NCBI GenBank assembly: GCA_036522155.1
Contig: DATDGI010000458.1
Coordinates: 1 to 18,013, forward strand
Length of the DNA stretch: 18,013 nt
Origin: UBA9676 sp036522155
Lineage (GTDB): Bacteria; Actinomycetota; Actinomycetes; Streptosporangiales; Streptosporangiaceae
Direction of reading: 5' to 3'
This document shows positions 14,241 to 18,013 of this stretch, piece by piece (the first letter of the stretch is position 1; every line of letters starts with the position of its first letter). A model generated the notes under the pieces. The model did not search any database and was not told the origin of the DNA. It saw only the letters and a program-made list of their open reading frames with translations. A program made the translations under genes and the position numbers.

Positions 14241-14465
14241 TTGGAAGTCAAGATCGGGATCCAGTCCATCCCACGGGAACTCGTGGTGGAAACCCGGGCC
14301 TCCGCCCAAGAGGTCGAGCACTCCCTGGCGGCCGCCCTGTCAGACGGCGGGCTCTTCATCCTGCCCGACGACAAGGGCGGGAAGGTGATAGTGCCAGCCG
14401 ACAAGATCGGCTACCTGGAGTTCACCGGCTCCGATCAGCGCCGGGTCGGCTTCGGCAACCTGTGA
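14241..14465 (+). CDS. DUF3107 family protein
   Basis: A 74-residue cytosolic protein of a family confined to actinobacteria; the M. tuberculosis member is TB9.4 (Rv3208A, from memory). Function unknown. The sequence shows the family hallmarks: VKIGIQSIPRELVVET at the start, VEHSLAAALSDGG in the middle, KVIVPADKIGYLEF and a terminal RRVGFG. The start is a TTG at 14241, giving LEVKIGIQ (read as Met), supported by AGGAG 8 nt upstream. The earlier in-frame ATG lies inside the TetR gene and is not credible. Its last 44 bp overlap the 3' end of the ferritin-like gene on the opposite strand. Confidence 0.93.
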   Translation: MEVKIGIQSIPRELVVETRASAQEVEHSLAAALSDGGLFILPDDKGGKVIVPADKIGYLEFTGSDQRRVGFGNL

Positions 14466-15162
14466 CCGATCCCGGTAACTGTTCCAGGCCCAGCGCGCGC
14501 ATCCGTTCGTCGTGCGCGTCGGTGAGCCGCGCGAACATGCGGCCGATCTCGCCCTGCTCCCCACCGCCGCCGGCGATGGCCCCGGCCAGCAGCCGGGCCA
14601 GCGGCGGGCGTTCGGCCACCACCCGGTGAGCCTGCGCCAGGGCCTCCCCGACCAGGCGCCGCGCCCAGAGCGCCAGCCGGCCGCCGACCGCGGGGTCGGC
14701 GGCCACCGCCGCCCGTACCCGGGCGGTGACGAATTCGGCGTGGCCGGTGTCGGCCAGCACGGCGAGCACCAGTTCCCGGGTCGGTGGATCGAGCAGTTCG
14801 GCCACAGCCCGGTAGAAGTCCGCCGCGATCCCGTCGCCGACGTAGGCCTTGACCAGGCCTTCCAGCCAGTTGCCAGGCGCGGTCCTGGCGTGGAAGGCGT
14901 CCAGCGGCTCCACGAACGGCAGCATGGCCTGCTCCGGGGCGGCCCCCATCCGGGTGATCTGGCTGTGCAGCCGCTGGAAGTGGCCGAACTCCGCGACCGC
15001 CATCTCGGCGAGCGCGGCCTTGTCCAGCAGGGACGGCGCCAGCGCCGCATCCTCGGACAGCCGGAAGAAGGCGACCAGTTCGGCATAGGCCAGCAAGCCG
15101 AGCAGGTCAAGGACCCCTTCTGGGCGGTTTCCGTCCGTGCTGCCACCCTCGCTGCTGGCCAT
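14422..15162 (-). CDS. Ferritin-like fold protein
   Basis: A 246-residue helical protein with a ferritin-like four-helix core, in the group distantly related to MiaE-type tRNA hydroxylases; activity unknown. Likely metal-site residues are Glu28 in AYAELVAFF, Glu58 and His61 in AEFGHFQRL, and later Glu/His residues in FYRAVAELLD and DTGHAEFV. Whether the full di-iron set is present cannot be judged without alignment. The product matches in position and type Rv3210c of M. tuberculosis (from memory). ATG 15162 gives MASSEGGSTDGNRPEGVLDLL; the ribosome binding site is weak. The C-terminal ~20 residues after MRALGLEQ are Arg/Gly-rich and are encoded within the overlap with the DUF3107 gene, so they look like an extension beyond the conserved end. 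It shares a divergent promoter region with the helicase gene. Confidence 0.85.
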   Translation of the reverse strand: MASSEGGSTDGNRPEGVLDLLGLLAYAELVAFFRLSEDAALAPSLLDKAALAEMAVAEFGHFQRLHSQITRMGAAPEQAMLPFVEPLDAFHARTAPGNWLEGLVKAYVGDGIAADFYRAVAELLDPPTRELVLAVLADTGHAEFVTARVRAAVAADPAVGGRLALWARRLVGEALAQAHRVVAERPPLARLLAGAIAGGGGEQGEIGRMFARLTDAHDERMRALGLEQLPGSVTGCRSRPGADRSR

Positions 15163-15221
15163 GCCGGGAGCCTAACAACCGGCATCGGGATGTCGTTTCC
15201 GACCCGGGCGGCCGGGATTGC

Positions 15222-15436
15222 TAGACTCGTGTGACAGCCAGGGGGAATGCGACCAGCCATGTGCCGTGTTTCACCAGGCAGCCGGTGTGGTGCCGGGTGG
15301 GAAGCAGCACCCAGTGTGCTGACCACCACGACGATCTTTGGTCGCGCACCACGGACCGGCAACGACGAATCCCCGGGCCCGGGACTGTGATGACGCGCGC
15401 GATGCGAGTGCTGAGCAGCGGGGCCTCTGACGGAAG
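15222..15436 (+). promoter_or_regulatory. Long structured leader of the RNA helicase gene
   Basis: A TAGACT hexamer at 15222-15227 is the best -10 candidate, leaving a leader of about 200 nt before the helicase ATG at 15437. It contains two small ORFs (15259-15390 and 15390-15440), a GGGTG/CACCC stem (15295-15299 with 15308-15312) and a 12-bp palindrome CCCGGGCCCGGG at 15372-15383. Long leaders are common on cold-responsive RNA helicase genes in bacteria; post-transcriptional control here is inferred. Confidence 0.4.
15259..15390 (+). CDS. Possible 43-residue leader peptide upstream of the helicase
   Basis: A small ORF beginning MCRVSPGSRCGAGWEAA and containing VLTTTTIFGR. AGGGGGA lies at 15240-15246, about 12 nt before the ATG; an in-frame ATG at 15247 is also possible. 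The stop (15388-15390) overlaps the ATG of the next small ORF as TGATG. No homologue is recognised and it may be non-coding chance; the arrangement, more than the peptide, is the reason to list it. Confidence 0.35.
   Translation: MCRVSPGSRCGAGWEAAPSVLTTTTIFGRAPRTGNDESPGPGL

Positions 15437-15440
<4 letters not shown>
15390..15440 (+). CDS. Possible 16-residue coupling ORF overlapping the helicase start
   Basis: ATG at 15390 opens a 16-codon frame (MTRAMRVLSSGASDGR) whose TGA (15438-15440) overlaps the helicase ATG as ATGA. Its start overlaps the stop of the 43-residue ORF. The helicase has GGAAG directly abutting its ATG, too close for normal initiation, so delivery of ribosomes by this ORF is plausible. 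The same frame is open back to a GTG at 15231, so the true start is not certain. Confidence 0.35.
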
Positions 15441-17117
<1,677 letters not shown>

Positions 17118-17119
<2 letters not shown>

Positions 17120-17196
17120 GCCACCGGGCCAGCCGAGCCGGCGGAGCCCGGCCCAGTCGAGCCACCGGGCCAGCCGAGCCGGGGCCTGGCCCAGTC
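17118..17196. repeat. Tandem duplication across the helicase stop codon
   Basis: Two units, 17118-17158 (41 bp) and 17159-17196 (38 bp), share an identical first 24 bp beginning GAGCCACCGGGCCAGC. The first unit starts inside the helicase stop codon. CCGGGC (17124-17129) can pair with GCCCGG (17146-17151), so the first unit can form a hairpin that might terminate transcription, but there is no T-run. Confidence 0.75.
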
Positions 17197-17245
17197 AAGC
17201 CGCCGGCCGCGGGGCCCGTCACCTGGCTCGGTAGGCTGGCCGCCT

Positions 17246-18013
17246 GTGAGCACACCGAGGACGCTGCTGGCGCCGGACGGGGTACACCGGGTAACGGTCG
17301 AGACGGCTCGCGGAGCCTTCGCCGCGCTGGAAGCGCTGCCAGCGGCCGGGGTGGCCGAACGCCAGCCCGCGCTGCTGGTCCCCGGCTACACCGGGAGCAA
17401 GGAGGACTTCCTCGCCATTCTCGGACCGCTGGCGGCGGCTGGCCGCCGGGTGCTCGCCATCGACATGCGCGGGCAGTACGAGAGCCCGGCCGCCGCCGGC
17501 CCGGGCGGTTACCAGCTCGCCGAGCTCGCCACCGACCTGGCCGCCATCGCGGACACGCTGGCCACCGGCGAGCACCAGATCCACCTGCTCGGTCACTCGT
17601 TCGGCGGGCTGGTCGCGCAGGAGTTCGCGCTCGGCAACGGCCTCCGGATCGATTCACTCACCCTCATGAGTTCCGGCCCCGGCGCGCTGACCGGGCCCCG
17701 GGCGGCCGTGCTCCGCGCCGTCCTGGCCATCCTGGACGCCGATGCCCCCGGGGGCCTGGCCGCCGGGATAAAGCGGCTCTGGGACACCCAGCTCGAACCG
17801 GACGCCGTCGTCGACGGCGTCCCCGCCAACATCGTCGACTTCCTGCGGATCCGTATGCTGCGTAGCTGTCCCACCGGGCTCGTCGCGATGGCCAGGGAAC
17901 TGCTCGCCTGCCCGGACCGGACCACCGACCTGGCCAAGCTGGACGCGCCCATGCTGGTCGTCTACGGCGAGGACGACGACGCCTGGGCGCCGCCGATCCA
18001 GGACGACATGGCG
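17246..18013 (+). CDS. Alpha/beta hydrolase, partial at the window edge
   Basis: Serine hydrolase of the alpha/beta fold; substrate unknown (lipid ester or similar). 256 codons are present from a GTG at 17246, open to the last base, so the C-terminus with the catalytic His lies outside. Seen directly: strand and oxyanion loop ALLVPGYTGSKEDF (42-55), AIDMRGQYES (71-80), the nucleophile elbow GHSFGG with Ser118, and the acid region VVYGEDDDAW (238-247). The start gives VSTPRTLLAPDGV; the upstream ribosome binding site is weak (TAGGCT). It follows the helicase gene by 126 bp on the same strand. Confidence 0.9.
   Translation, partial: MSTPRTLLAPDGVHRVTVETARGAFAALEALPAAGVAERQPALLVPGYTGSKEDFLAILGPLAAAGRRVLAIDMRGQYESPAAAGPGGYQLAELATDLAAIADTLATGEHQIHLLGHSFGGLVAQEFALGNGLRIDSLTLMSSGPGALTGPRAAVLRAVLAILDADAPGGLAAGIKRLWDTQLEPDAVVDGVPANIVDFLRIRMLRSCPTGLVAMARELLACPDRTTDLAKLDAPMLVVYGEDDDAWAPPIQDDMA

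Noticed and set aside
15372..15383. CCCGGGCCCGGG as a transcription terminator in the helicase leader
   Set aside because: It has no usable loop or T-run as written, and perfect GC palindromes of this length are expected by chance in such GC-rich DNA.

Overview
The window is very GC-rich, uses GTG and TTG starts alongside ATG, and encodes protein families typical of actinomycetes: DUF3107, DUF6912, a DUF222-HNH endonuclease, bacterial Ku, and a TetR/DUF3107/ferritin-like/RhlE neighbourhood. I read it as chromosome of a soil-type high-GC actinobacterium. The genus cannot be told from the sequence alone. I see no rRNA, tRNA, CRISPR array, insertion sequence or prophage.

Layout. Positions 1-1580 (minus) carry a chromate-transporter-type membrane protein cut by the window edge, preceded by a HAD-type hydrolase. 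Positions 1581-1908 are a repeat-rich gap. Positions 1909-3417 (plus) encode a secreted lipoprotein with a predicted six-hairpin glycosidase fold. Positions 3500-7008 (minus) are a run of four genes: a HAD phosphatase, a Vsr-type endonuclease, a DUF6912 protein and 1-pyrroline-5-carboxylate dehydrogenase. An AT-rich divergent promoter region (7009-7127) separates them from a DUF222-HNH endonuclease gene and an SDR oxidoreductase gene (plus, 7128-9830). Positions 9837-12198 (minus) hold NagA and an aldo-keto reductase, and 12306-13151 (minus) holds Ku.

From 13351 rightwards come a small acidic protein, a TetR regulator, a DUF3107 protein (all plus), a ferritin-like protein (minus), a DEAD-box RNA helicase (plus) and the start of an alpha/beta hydrolase gene (plus, cut by the edge). 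From memory, the TetR/DUF3107/ferritin-like/helicase set matches the Mycobacterium tuberculosis Rv3208-Rv3211 region, so this part looks like conserved core chromosome.

Most genes are housekeeping or peripheral metabolism: proline catabolism, amino-sugar recycling, DNA end joining and mismatch repair, and RNA remodelling. I found no convincing new multi-gene defence or biosynthetic system. The most unusual signals are (i) a chain of two small leader ORFs that overlap each other and the helicase start as TGATG and ATGA; (ii) many short tandem duplications, which are multiples of three inside genes (30, 24 and 42 bp) and mostly not between genes (14 and 38-41 bp), including two separate arrays within nagA; (iii) a HAD protein with Asn at the usual nucleophilic Asp position and possibly an ATT start; and (iv) a Vsr gene with no cytosine methyltransferase nearby.
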